This document shows, one piece after another, positions 1 through 5,323 of a stretch of 6,981 bases of DNA (its first letter is position 1; each line of letters starts with the position of its first letter). The DNA is from an uncultured Bacteroidota bacterium. GTDB taxonomy: Bacteria > Bacteroidota > Bacteroidia > Chitinophagales > Chitinophagaceae. The stretch covers positions 1 to 6,981 of the forward strand of contig CAINOM010000297.1 of NCBI GenBank assembly GCA_903851455.1, in the 5' to 3' direction. The notes beneath the pieces were generated by a model. The model had not been told where the DNA came from. It saw only the letters and a program-made list of their open reading frames with translations, and ran no database searches. Both the position numbers and the translations under genes were made by a program.

Positions 1-105
1 GTTTATTTTCCTTGCGGCCCGGACAGGCTTCGTTGCTGCATTTGTCAGGGTAGTTGCTTTCTTTGTTATTTTCTTTTTCACTTCCATGATCTTGTTTTTA
101 AGCAT
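1..105 (-). CDS. Partial gene downstream of higB, probable HigA-type antitoxin N-terminus
   Basis: An open frame on the minus strand begins 13 bp after the higB stop codon and runs off the left window edge without a stop. Two in-frame ATG codons are possible, at 105 (MLKNKIMEVKKK...) and at 87 (MEVKKK...); neither has a clear Shine-Dalgarno sequence, so the start is undecided. Only 29 to 35 residues are visible. They are rich in Lys, Ala and Thr and show no recognisable helix-turn-helix. HigB-family toxins (PF09907) are normally encoded just upstream of a HigA DNA-binding antitoxin, so position and spacing suggest that role. The visible residues do not prove it. It would be co-transcribed with higB. 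The rest of the gene is needed to confirm the assignment. Confidence 0.4.
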   Translation of the reverse strand, partial: MLKNKIMEVKKKITKKATTLTNAATKPVRAARKIN

Positions 106-118
106 CGGACAAGAGTGG

Positions 119-412
119 TCAAATGGTTTTGGCATCGATGTTATCGTACTGCCTGTGGGTGCCCACAAATCTAATATAAACTGTTCTGACGTTAAAATGT
201 ATCATTGCCACTATCCTGTATTTCGTGCCCTTGATGTCAAATATGTATCTATCGTTTCCAACACCTTCAACTGTTCCGAATACCTGCCGCAACGGGCTGT
301 AACCAGTAAAGTCGGTTATAGTCATTACTTTAAACCAGTTGTTCATTGCATCGGCAGCATCGGTGTGCTTTTCAATGAATTTTTTAATTATCGGATAACT
401 AAATATGATCAT
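119..412 (-). CDS. higB: HigB-family type II toxin (mRNA interferase)
   Basis: Predicted 97-residue toxin of the HigB family (PF09907), a RelE-fold ribonuclease that cleaves mRNA on translating ribosomes and is neutralised by HigA. Family features are visible across the full length. The N-terminus has the pattern IIKKFIEKHTDA with W26 (ADAMNNWFK), where the family has a 'KHPDA...W' motif. The middle has the strand GNDRYIFDIKGTKYRIV (about 52-68), and the C-terminus has the signature VYIRFVGTHRQYDNID (about 78-93). Length and both ends match the family, so the gene looks intact and the ATG start is well placed. The partner gene starts 13 bp downstream and is cut by the window edge. Toxin-first order is typical of higBA. 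A TACCTTTG box lies 2 bp before the start codon. The plus-strand reading frame over the same region is an antisense shadow. Confidence 0.88.
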   Translation of the reverse strand: MIIFSYPIIKKFIEKHTDAADAMNNWFKVMTITDFTGYSPLRQVFGTVEGVGNDRYIFDIKGTKYRIVAMIHFNVRTVYIRFVGTHRQYDNIDAKTI

Positions 413-414
413 TA

Positions 415-422
415 CAAAGGTA
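415..422 (-). promoter_or_regulatory. Predicted -7 promoter box of higB
   Basis: The minus strand reads TACCTTTG, a full match to the Bacteroidota -7 consensus TAnnTTTG. It ends 2 bp before the higB ATG, so transcription would begin at or next to the A of the start codon and give a leaderless mRNA. No good TTG -33 element is seen at the expected distance; the region there reads TTTTTA. Confidence 0.45.
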
Positions 423-431
423 GGTATCTTG

Positions 432-466
432 TTTAGCTAATAAAAATATTTTTTAGAAAATCTAAA
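432..466. promoter_or_regulatory. Two palindromes upstream of higB, candidate antitoxin operators
   Basis: TTAGCTAA at 433-440 is a perfect 8-bp palindrome. TTTAGA (452-457) and TCTAAA (461-466) form a 6-bp inverted repeat with a 3-bp spacer. Both share the half-site TTTAG/CTAA. They sit within the promoter spacer and just upstream of it, where an autoregulating HigA protein would be expected to bind. The region is very AT-rich, so chance palindromes are possible. Confidence 0.25.
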
Positions 467-757
467 TTTACTGAATTTCGGGCATTCATGTGCACCTATA
501 ACAGCCTGTAACTAATGTACACCAACTATTACTTTTATCAAAACAGCGCCGCCAACGGTTGGTTTTTTCGTTTATGGGTAAGCTCAATAGAACCCTATTG
601 CACAAGTGTGCCATAGCCACTGACGGCGATAGTAGCAATAAAGTTTGGAAACGAGGAATTCTATTTGGCAGATTATATATGTTCAGGAGATTTCTCTTGA
701 CGCCGAATGCGCAACTTTAATGATCAAACTTTAGTTTTTTCTTTCATTCTACTGTAC
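437..757. other. Gap between higB and rimO without a convincing gene
   Basis: About 320 bp separate the higB promoter region from the rimO promoter. The only open frame that uses most of it is 574-720 on the plus strand, 48 codons from ATG to TAA (MGKLNRTLLHKC...). It has no family I recognise and no promoter box I can see. A short stem CCAA-CGG-TTGG followed by six T lies at 552-568. This resembles a weak terminator for plus-strand transcripts, but no gene is known upstream on that strand. AACTTTA occurs twice, at 713-719 and 727-733. Nothing else was found. Confidence 0.4.
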
Positions 758-765
758 GACCTTTG
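758..765 (+). promoter_or_regulatory. Possible -7 promoter box of rimO
   Basis: GACCTTTG differs from the consensus TAnnTTTG at the first base only. It would place the start of transcription around 768-771, leaving a leader of roughly 15 nt before the TTG start codon. No -33 element stands out. Confidence 0.3.
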
Positions 766-784
766 CAGCCTTTAAAATTTGCAT

Positions 785-2092
785 TTGAAAACAAGAACAT
801 TAAAGAACGACAAGGTTAACATCATAACGCTGGGATGCAGCAAGAATATGGTGGACAGCGAGGTGCTGAGCGGCCAGCTGAGCGCGAACGGAATAGATGT
901 AACGCATGAAAACAGGAAGCTGGACCATAATATAGTAGTGGTGAACACTTGTGGGTTCATAGACAAGGCGAAGGAAGAGAGTGTGAACACGATACTGGAG
1001 CAGGTGGCGCTGAAGCGCAAGGGCAAGCTGGACAAGGTATATGTGACGGGCTGCCTGAGCGAGCGCTATCGCCACGACCTGCTGAAGGAGATACCTGAGG
1101 TGGATGCATGGTTTGGCACGATGGAGCTGCCGTTGATGCTGAAACAACTGAATGCAGACTACAAAGCAGAACTGGTAGGGGAGCGTATGCTGGCAACGCC
1201 AAAGCATTACGCCTATCTAAAAATATCGGAGGGATGTAACCGTACGTGCTCGTTTTGCGCGATACCGCTGATGCGGGGCGGGCATGTGTCTAAAACAATA
1301 GAAGAAGTAATAGCCGAGGCCAAGGGACTGGTGAAGAAGGGCGTGAAGGAGGTGATGCTGATAGCGCAGGAGCTCACGTACTATGGCCTGGACATTTACA
1401 AAAAGCGCATGCTGCCCGACCTGCTGAAGCATCTGAGCGATGTGGAGGGCCTGCACTGGATAAGGCTGCACTATGCCTATCCGTCGAAGTTTCCGCTGGA
1501 GATACTGGATGTGATGCGCGAGCGCGACAACATCTGCAACTACCTGGACATGCCGCTGCAGCACATATCAGACAATATGCTGAAGGCGATGAAGCGCCAG
1601 ATAACAAGGAATGAAATAACTGACCTTGTGGCTAATGTGCGCGATCGGGTGCCGGGCATATGCATCCGCACTACGCTGATAACGGGTTTTCCCGGGGAGA
1701 CGCGTGATGATGTGGAGGACCTGAAACAGTTCCTCACGGATACGCGGCTGGACCGGGTGGGGATATTCACGTATAGCCACGAGGAGAACACTACTGCACA
1801 TGACCTGATAGACAACATACCTGCCGCGGAGAAAGAAGCACGAGCGCAGGAGATAATGGAGGTGCAGCAGGAAATAAGCTACGAAATAAACCAGGAGAAG
1901 ATAGGCAATACCTATAAGGTGATGATAGATAAAAAGGAGAGCGGCCGCTACCTGGGCCGCACAGAGTTTGACAGTGTGGAGGTGGATAATGAGGTGGTGA
2001 TAGATGGCAGCAAGCCGCTACCCATAGGGGACTTTGTGCATGTGAAGATCACAAAGGCGTTTGATTATGATCTGGAGGGAGAAGTGGTTTAG
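785..2092 (+). CDS. rimO: Ribosomal protein uS12 methylthiotransferase RimO
   Basis: Radical SAM methylthiotransferase that adds a methylthio group to the conserved aspartate of ribosomal protein S12, using two [4Fe-4S] clusters. The N-terminal UPF0004 domain supplies three cluster cysteines, C18 (LGCSKN), C56 (NTCGF) and C90 (TGCLSER). The radical SAM motif CNRTCSFC gives C151, C155 and C158. Typical RimO segments follow: IPLMRGGHVS, the DMPLQH segment and TTLITGFPGE. A C-terminal TRAM domain occupies about the last 65 residues and binds substrate. The length of 435 residues is normal for the family. No ATG lies before the first conserved residues. TTG codons at 779 and 785 are both in frame, and 785 is chosen because (M)KTRTLKNDKVN resembles starts of related Bacteroidota proteins. 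One oddity: the segment IAQELTYYG has Glu196 where I expect Asp. It is a single gene, convergent with the response regulator downstream. Confidence 0.96.
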   Translation: MKTRTLKNDKVNIITLGCSKNMVDSEVLSGQLSANGIDVTHENRKLDHNIVVVNTCGFIDKAKEESVNTILEQVALKRKGKLDKVYVTGCLSERYRHDLLKEIPEVDAWFGTMELPLMLKQLNADYKAELVGERMLATPKHYAYLKISEGCNRTCSFCAIPLMRGGHVSKTIEEVIAEAKGLVKKGVKEVMLIAQELTYYGLDIYKKRMLPDLLKHLSDVEGLHWIRLHYAYPSKFPLEILDVMRERDNICNYLDMPLQHISDNMLKAMKRQITRNEITDLVANVRDRVPGICIRTTLITGFPGETRDDVEDLKQFLTDTRLDRVGIFTYSHEENTTAHDLIDNIPAAEKEARAQEIMEVQQEISYEINQEKIGNTYKVMIDKKESGRYLGRTEFDSVEVDNEVVIDGSKPLPIGDFVHVKITKAFDYDLEGEVV

Positions 2093-2103
2093 CGCGCGTG
2101 CTT

Positions 2104-2136
2104 AACCGCAGAGGCGGGAAGGCGCTAAGACGAGGA
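2104..2136. repeat. Purine-rich repeat-like tract after rimO
   Basis: The tract begins AACCGCAGAGGCG and continues with short imperfect units ending GGCG, GGCG and GACG. It resembles intergenic sequences of the AACCGCAGAGGCGC... type that I recall as scattered in many bacterial genomes. Family membership is from memory and was not checked. Confidence 0.35.
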
Positions 2137-2159
2137 TATTGTTTGTTGTGTGGCTCACG

Positions 2160-2241
2160 TTTTCTTTTCTTTCTTTTGCTTCGCCAAAAGAAAGAAACAA
2201 AGAAAAGGCGACTTTGGCCGAATCGCTCCGCGCGGCCAAAG
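2160..2241. repeat. Double-hairpin intergenic repeat (REP-like)
   Basis: The first hairpin has a pyrimidine-rich left arm (2160-2178) and a purine-rich right arm (2185-2206). It forms 13 uninterrupted base pairs (2166-2178 with 2185-2197) around a CTTCGC loop, then a 3-nt bulge and 6 more pairs. Immediately after it, CTTTGGCCG (2212-2220) and CGGCCAAAG (2233-2241) form a perfect 9-bp stem with a 12-nt loop. Two adjacent strong palindromes between convergent genes are typical of dispersed palindromic elements. Similar Lys-rich spurious translations from such repeats are common in Bacteroidota annotations, by recollection. It may also act as a transcription barrier or stabilise the rimO mRNA end. 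Confidence 0.55.
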
Positions 2242-2399
2242 ATAGTTCTACGCTATTCTCGCAGTTCGCTATTCACCGTTATGGCGCTGGTTTTGACTCT
2301 TCACAGTGCTACTATAGCACTCTTTCAATCGTGTCTGCTTTTTGCTGCTATTTGGCTACTCAGTCGTTTCACGACCCAAAAAGGCGCCATCATGGGCTG

Positions 2400-2439
2400 A
2401 ATTTCAGCACAACTGTCATCAGTTGTTTTGCAGGAAATT
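2400..2439. terminator. Candidate bidirectional terminator hairpin
   Basis: CAACTG (2410-2415) and CAGTTG (2420-2425) form a 6-bp stem with loop TCAT, followed by TTTT on the plus strand. An outer pair, AATTTC (2400-2405) with GAAATT (2434-2439), extends the structure with internal bulges. It lies 30 bp past the end of the minus-strand receiver gene, so it could end that transcript and rimO read-through. The T-run is short. Confidence 0.3.
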
Positions 2440-2468
2440 TAGAGTTCTAGTTCTCTTTTCAGTGCTCA

Positions 2469-2870
2469 CTAATCGCCCAAGAATAAACTGTTGAGGAGTC
2501 CGATGGTCATTGGCTTTTCTATGTAAGCACTGACGAGTGGGTGCGCGGCGGCTTTGTCTTTGTCGTCTTTGTTGATCGAGGAGGTGAGGATGTAGATGGT
2601 GAAGTGTTGCTTGATGTCCTGCGGCAGACGCATGAACTTATCGAGTACGTCCCAGCCGGAAAGTACGGGCATATTGATGTCGAGCAAAAGTATGGTAGAA
2701 ACAGGGCTGCGGCTATACTCTGAGTTTATATAGTCAAGTCCCTGCTCAGGGTCTGTAAAAGCCACGATCTCGGTTTCGATGGCGACTCTTTTTAAAAAAA
2801 TCCTGCTTACCGTGTTGTTCCCCGCATCGTCGTCAATAAGTAAGATGCGCTGGAGATTATGTATGGCCAT
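2469..2870 (-). CDS. Stand-alone CheY-like response regulator receiver protein
   Basis: A 133-residue protein made of a single receiver domain (PF00072), with no DNA-binding or enzymatic output domain. The acidic cluster D13-D14-D15 (LLIDDDAGN) would bind Mg2+. D64 in LLLDINMPVLSGW is the expected phosphoacceptor, T96-S97 in YILTSS is the conserved Thr/Ser position, and K119-P120 (IEKP) is the conserved lysine with its cis-proline. All catalytic positions are present, so phosphorylation is likely. Such single-domain regulators pass phosphate in relays or bind target proteins. No histidine kinase lies nearby, so the partner is unknown. The ATG start is supported by a TATATTTG promoter box about 20 bp upstream. 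dprA is on the same strand upstream, but 251 bp of repeat-like sequence separates them, arguing against one operon. Confidence 0.93.
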   Translation of the reverse strand: MAIHNLQRILLIDDDAGNNTVSRIFLKRVAIETEIVAFTDPEQGLDYINSEYSRSPVSTILLLDINMPVLSGWDVLDKFMRLPQDIKQHFTIYILTSSINKDDKDKAAAHPLVSAYIEKPMTIGLLNSLFLGD

Positions 2871-2888
2871 ATAGAGTTTCTGCTTTTA

Positions 2889-2896
2889 CAAATATA
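2889..2896 (-). promoter_or_regulatory. Predicted -7 promoter box of the receiver gene
   Basis: The minus strand reads TATATTTG, a full match to TAnnTTTG, ending 18 bp before the ATG at 2870. A leader of about 12-15 nt is expected. No TTG at the -33 position is visible. Confidence 0.45.
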
Positions 2897-3028
2897 TAAA
2901 AAGCGGTGAATGCTGGTATTATTTCTGCCGAGCGGTTTTGGGTTTTAACTTTTTTGTGTTAGGGCGCGTTCTGAATGCTATGAGACAAATTGACAAATTC
3001 TGTAGTTTACAGTTCGATGGGACTGGCA

Positions 3029-3104
3029 AGGACACACCCCTAGCCCCTCTCCAGCGGGGAAGTGTAACGCAGGTGCGAGATGACCTCCGTGGAGGCGGTG
3101 CCGC
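3029..3104. repeat. GC-rich repeat-like block downstream of dprA
   Basis: ACACACCCCTAGCCCCTCTC followed by CAGCGGGG resembles the intergenic repeat whose usual form is CCCCTCT..AGAGGGG, often mis-translated as 'TPLAPLQRG'. Here CCCC (3044-3047) and GGGG (3056-3059) retain only part of the palindrome. It continues into CCTC-CGTG-GAGG (3084-3095) and GCGG-TG-CCGC (3095-3104), two further short inverted repeats just past the dprA stop. The plus-strand frame 2938-3159 over this block is judged spurious. The repeat family is recalled, not searched. Confidence 0.4.
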
Positions 3105-3121
3105 ATTCAGTGGCCAAGCGT

Positions 3122-4246
3122 TTAGTACATTCTGTATAGTTTGCCTGGAAGGGATTTGATGATGCCTTGCATTTCGAGCTGAAGGAGGGTAGCAGCGAGC
3201 TGGGAGTTGGCGAGGCCGGTGGCGTAGAAGAGTTCGTCGGCGTGTACGCTGTCTTTGCCGTTGAGCATGTCCACTATCTTTTGCTCGTCGGGTGAGAGAT
3301 TGATGAACAGTTGTTTCTGGACAGCTTTTGGTTTGTTGTCTTTGTTCCAGTTCATCAGCTCGGTGAGGTCCTCCGCTTTTGTGATCATGCCGGCGATGTT
3401 GGTGCGTATGAGCTCATTGCAACCTGCACTGCGGCTGTCGTTCACCCGGCCGGGAAATGCGGCGACCTCGCGGTTGTAGCCGCTGGTCATGTGCGCGGTG
3501 ATGAGTGCGCCGCCGGCGATGTGGCTTTCTACCACTATGGTTACATCGCTCATGCCAGCCACTATGCGGTTGCGCATCGGGAAATTGTTACGATCTGGCA
3601 GGGTCTCAGATGGGAACTCTGCAAGGATACCGCCATGTTCGATCATCTGCTCAGAGAGTTCTTTATGGTTGTAGGGGTATATACGGTCGAGGCCATGGCC
3701 AAGCACGCCTACCGTGGGCAGGCCCAGTTGCACGCATTTTTTATGGGCGATAGCATCTATGCCGAGTGCAAGACCACTGACGACGAGTATGTTGTCCAGT
3801 GATTGCAGGCCTTCAACCAGTTCTTCGCACAGCTTGTGGCCGTAGTCTGTATTCTTGCGGGTGCCCACTATCGCTGCAACGCGGATGGCGTTGAGATCGG
3901 CATTGCCTTTGTAGTAAAGTACCAGTGGCGCATCGCTGCAGTTGGCGAGGCGGGTAGGGTAGTTGCGACCGTGGTAGATGGCCTGTATGTTGTGTTTGAG
4001 CACGAAGTTGAGCTCGCGTTCAGCCCGGGTCATAACATCGGGTTCTTTGAAGCCTTTTACTTTTACCTCGCCGATGCCGTCGATATGCCGGAGGTCTTTC
4101 AATGGAGTTTTAAAGATAGCGGCGGCGCTTCCCAGGTGCTCCAGCAGCACACGGCCGGTCTTGGCGCCGACGCCGGGTACAAAGGTGAGCGCAATCTGGT
4201 AAAACAGTTCTTCGTGTTCTTCTATTGGTGGCATGTTCCCCGTCAT
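3122..4246 (-). CDS. dprA: DNA-processing protein DprA (Smf)
   Basis: Loader of RecA onto incoming single-stranded DNA during natural transformation, also found in many bacteria not known to be competent. The 374 residues are a normal length. The N-terminal helix-hairpin-helix/SAM-like part is about residues 12-70 (FVPGVGAKTGRVLLEHLGS, IDGIGEVKVKGF). The Rossmann-like core (PF02481) spans about 80-295 and shows VGTRKNTDYG (127-136), VVSGLALGIDAIAH (155-168), VLGHGLDRIYP (181-191), FPMRNRIVAGMSD (222-234) and GGALITA (245-251). The C-terminal 60 residues form a winged-helix-like domain (LSPDEQKIVDML, ELFYATGLANSQLAATLLQLEMQGII) that ends PGKLYRMY. ATG at 4246 is used; a second in-frame ATG at 4234 (MPPIEEHE) is possible because a promoter-like TTTG lies only 2 bp upstream of the first. 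It diverges from the DUF6438-like gene. No competence gene is adjacent. Confidence 0.96.
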   Translation of the reverse strand: MTGNMPPIEEHEELFYQIALTFVPGVGAKTGRVLLEHLGSAAAIFKTPLKDLRHIDGIGEVKVKGFKEPDVMTRAERELNFVLKHNIQAIYHGRNYPTRLANCSDAPLVLYYKGNADLNAIRVAAIVGTRKNTDYGHKLCEELVEGLQSLDNILVVSGLALGIDAIAHKKCVQLGLPTVGVLGHGLDRIYPYNHKELSEQMIEHGGILAEFPSETLPDRNNFPMRNRIVAGMSDVTIVVESHIAGGALITAHMTSGYNREVAAFPGRVNDSRSAGCNELIRTNIAGMITKAEDLTELMNWNKDNKPKAVQKQLFINLSPDEQKIVDMLNGKDSVHADELFYATGLANSQLAATLLQLEMQGIIKSLPGKLYRMY

Positions 4247-4247
4247 A

Positions 4248-4256
4248 CAAATAATA
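4248..4256 (-). promoter_or_regulatory. Possible -7 promoter box of dprA
   Basis: The minus strand reads TATTATTTG, one base longer than TAnnTTTG. It ends immediately before the first dprA ATG at 4246. If real, transcription starts at about that ATG (leaderless), or translation uses the next ATG at 4234. Confidence 0.25.
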
Positions 4257-4324
4257 AAATAGTGATAGTAATTTGCGCTCCGTCCCTGCTATTTATAGCG
4301 TCAGGCATTTGCAATTATAAAAAG

Positions 4325-4332
4325 TATCTTTG
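4325..4332 (+). promoter_or_regulatory. Predicted -7 promoter box of the DUF6438-like gene
   Basis: TATCTTTG fully matches TAnnTTTG and ends 19 bp before the ATG at 4352. TTTG occurs upstream at 4308-4311, but 13 bp from the box is shorter than the usual -33 spacing. Confidence 0.45.
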
Positions 4333-4351
4333 AACGTGTAAAATATAAAAA

Positions 4352-4846
4352 ATGAGGAAAATAGTATTGGTGATTTTGGCGTTGCTTGCAGGGATGTCTG
4401 TAAATGCAAAGCACCACAAACGCAAGAAAAAGAAGGAACCACAGACGCACGAAGTACTATCGGTGTCTATGCGCAGGACAGCGTGTTTTGGCCGCTGCCC
4501 GCAATATAGTATAGATATAAAGGGCGATGGTACCGCTATTTATACCGGCATCCGGTTTACACCGGACAGCGGATCGTATACGAAAAATATCGGCGCGCAA
4601 AAAGCGAGGGAGATAATGGATCGGGTGAAGCTGGACCGGGTGGATACCTGCCAGAACGCGTACCATAGCCGTATACAGGACCTGCCGGGTATGATACTTA
4701 CCGTTCAGTATAGCGACAGTACGAAAACGATAAGGGACGCGGGCTATGGGCCTGGTTTTCTAAAAGACATAGCCAATGCAATAGATGAGGCTGGCAAGAA
4801 AACAGACGACAGCTGGAAGAAAATGGAAGCGCCGAAGGCCAGGTAA
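4352..4846 (+). CDS. Secreted DUF6438-like protein of unknown function
   Basis: A 164-residue protein with a likely Sec signal peptide: MRK, a hydrophobic stretch at 4-18 (IVLVILALLAGMSVN) and AKHH as probable cleavage region near residue 19. A very basic segment follows (HHKRKKKKEP, 21-30). The body from about 35 to 147 resembles DUF6438 proteins, with RTACFGRCPQYSIDIKGDG at 42-60 as the hallmark ('R..CFG.CP.Y.....GDG') and a second conserved-looking part around VDTC (97-100) and GYGPGFL (131-137). Three cysteines, C45, C49 and C100, are the only ones in the mature part. No enzyme motif is visible and the biochemical role is unknown. It is probably periplasmic; there is no lipobox cysteine after the signal peptide. 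It diverges from dprA and converges with the ferredoxin gene, which ends 45 bp away. The ATG lies in an A-rich context without a Shine-Dalgarno sequence. Confidence 0.8.
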   Translation: MRKIVLVILALLAGMSVNAKHHKRKKKKEPQTHEVLSVSMRRTACFGRCPQYSIDIKGDGTAIYTGIRFTPDSGSYTKNIGAQKAREIMDRVKLDRVDTCQNAYHSRIQDLPGMILTVQYSDSTKTIRDAGYGPGFLKDIANAIDEAGKKTDDSWKKMEAPKAR

Positions 4847-4891
4847 GCCCGAGACGCTATCGGCGAAGCATTGTATATAGCTTAGTAATAA

Positions 4892-5239
4892 CTACAGGTG
4901 CAGTTTTTCCTTTTTGCCCAACAGCTCGTCCACGGTTTCGCGGTACATTTCGTCGGGAACACAGCAGTCTACAGGGCAAACGGCAGCACATTGAGGCTCA
5001 TCGTGAAAGCCCTGGCACTCAGTACACTTATTGGGAGTGATATAGTATACATCAACGGCTATCGGAGCATGAGGAAGCGCGGCATCAGTAACCGAGCCAT
5101 CCATGAGGGTAAAAGGGCCTTTAACGGCAGTGCCGTCGGCGATGGCCCATTCTACACCGCCTTCATAGATCGCGTTATTTGGACATTCCGGTTCACATGC
5201 GCCACAGTTAATACATTCGTCGGTGATCTTAATAGCCAT
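4892..5239 (-). CDS. 2[4Fe-4S] ferredoxin
   Basis: A 115-residue cytoplasmic electron carrier with two 4Fe-4S binding motifs. The first is C9-x2-C12-x2-C15-x3-C19-P near the N-terminus ([13 protein letters not shown]). The second is C72-x2-C75-x8-C84-x3-C88-P ([19 protein letters not shown]), followed by C92-C93. The lengthened loop between C75 and C84 is the arrangement of Allochromatium/YfhL-type ferredoxins, which hold low-potential clusters. About 50 residues separate the motifs (20-71), far more than in the smallest bacterial ferredoxins, and contain [12 protein letters not shown] and MDGSVTDA. I recall this inserted form as common in Bacteroidota. The gene diverges from the acyl-CoA reductase gene with 136 bp between start codons. 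A full TAACTTTG promoter box supports the ATG start. Confidence 0.93.
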   Translation of the reverse strand: MAIKITDECINCGACEPECPNNAIYEGGVEWAIADGTAVKGPFTLMDGSVTDAALPHAPIAVDVYYITPNKCTECQGFHDEPQCAAVCPVDCCVPDEMYRETVDELLGKKEKLHL

Positions 5240-5262
5240 AAGAAGTCTGTATGTTTAGTTTA

Positions 5263-5272
5263 TGTGCGCACA
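5263..5272. promoter_or_regulatory. 10-bp palindrome at the ferredoxin transcription start
   Basis: TGTGCGCACA is a perfect palindrome that overlaps the last two bases of the ferredoxin -7 box and covers its expected transcription start. Its position suits a repressor operator. No regulator is identified and a 10-bp palindrome can occur by chance. Confidence 0.25.
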
Positions 5273-5278
5273 AAGTTA
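5271..5278 (-). promoter_or_regulatory. Predicted -7 promoter box of the ferredoxin gene
   Basis: The minus strand reads TAACTTTG, a full match to TAnnTTTG, 31 bp before the ATG at 5239. TTTG at 5293-5290 lies only 11 bp upstream of it, too close for a standard -33 element. Confidence 0.5.
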
Positions 5279-5323
5279 CAACTTCGCATCAAATACCCTA
5301 GCCTACAATTTCTAAATAAAACT

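Larger units (their letters stand above)
2093..2468. other. Non-coding convergent intergenic region rich in palindromes
   Basis: This 376-bp stretch lies between the ends of rimO and the receiver-domain gene. Two overlapping plus-strand frames (2098-2400 and 2139-2450) cross it. Their translations consist of low-complexity Phe/Leu/Lys/Arg sequence read through palindromes, so I regard them as spurious. Besides the repeats listed separately, AGTGCTA (2305-2311) and TAGCACT (2315-2321) form a 7-bp stem with a 3-nt loop. Any terminators for the two convergent genes should lie here. None is a classic stem with a long T-run. Confidence 0.6.

Noticed and set aside
86..436. 116-codon plus-strand open frame
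   Set aside because: It lies antisense to the well-supported higB gene and its translation matches no family I recognise.
551..568. Short stem CCAA-CGG-TTGG followed by six T, resembling a terminator
   Set aside because: The stem has only 4 bp and no plus-strand gene is known upstream, so there is no transcript for it to end.
800..1207. Long minus-strand frames inside rimO (also 957-1202, 1217-1564, 1374-1607, 1540-1818)
   Set aside because: They are antisense shadows of rimO with low-complexity His/Leu/Gln or Ser/Pro/Cys-rich translations.
2098..2450. Two overlapping plus-strand frames of 100 and 103 codons after rimO
   Set aside because: They read through the palindromic repeats, giving Lys/Arg/Phe-rich low-complexity protein, and neither has a credible start signal.
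2938..3159. 73-codon plus-strand frame with a 'DTPLAPLQRG' segment
   Set aside because: This phrase is the typical false translation of a GC-rich intergenic repeat, and the frame overlaps the 3' end of dprA.
3311..4333. Plus-strand frames of 163 and 176 codons opposite dprA
   Set aside because: dprA is strongly supported on the other strand across the whole stretch; these are antisense shadows.
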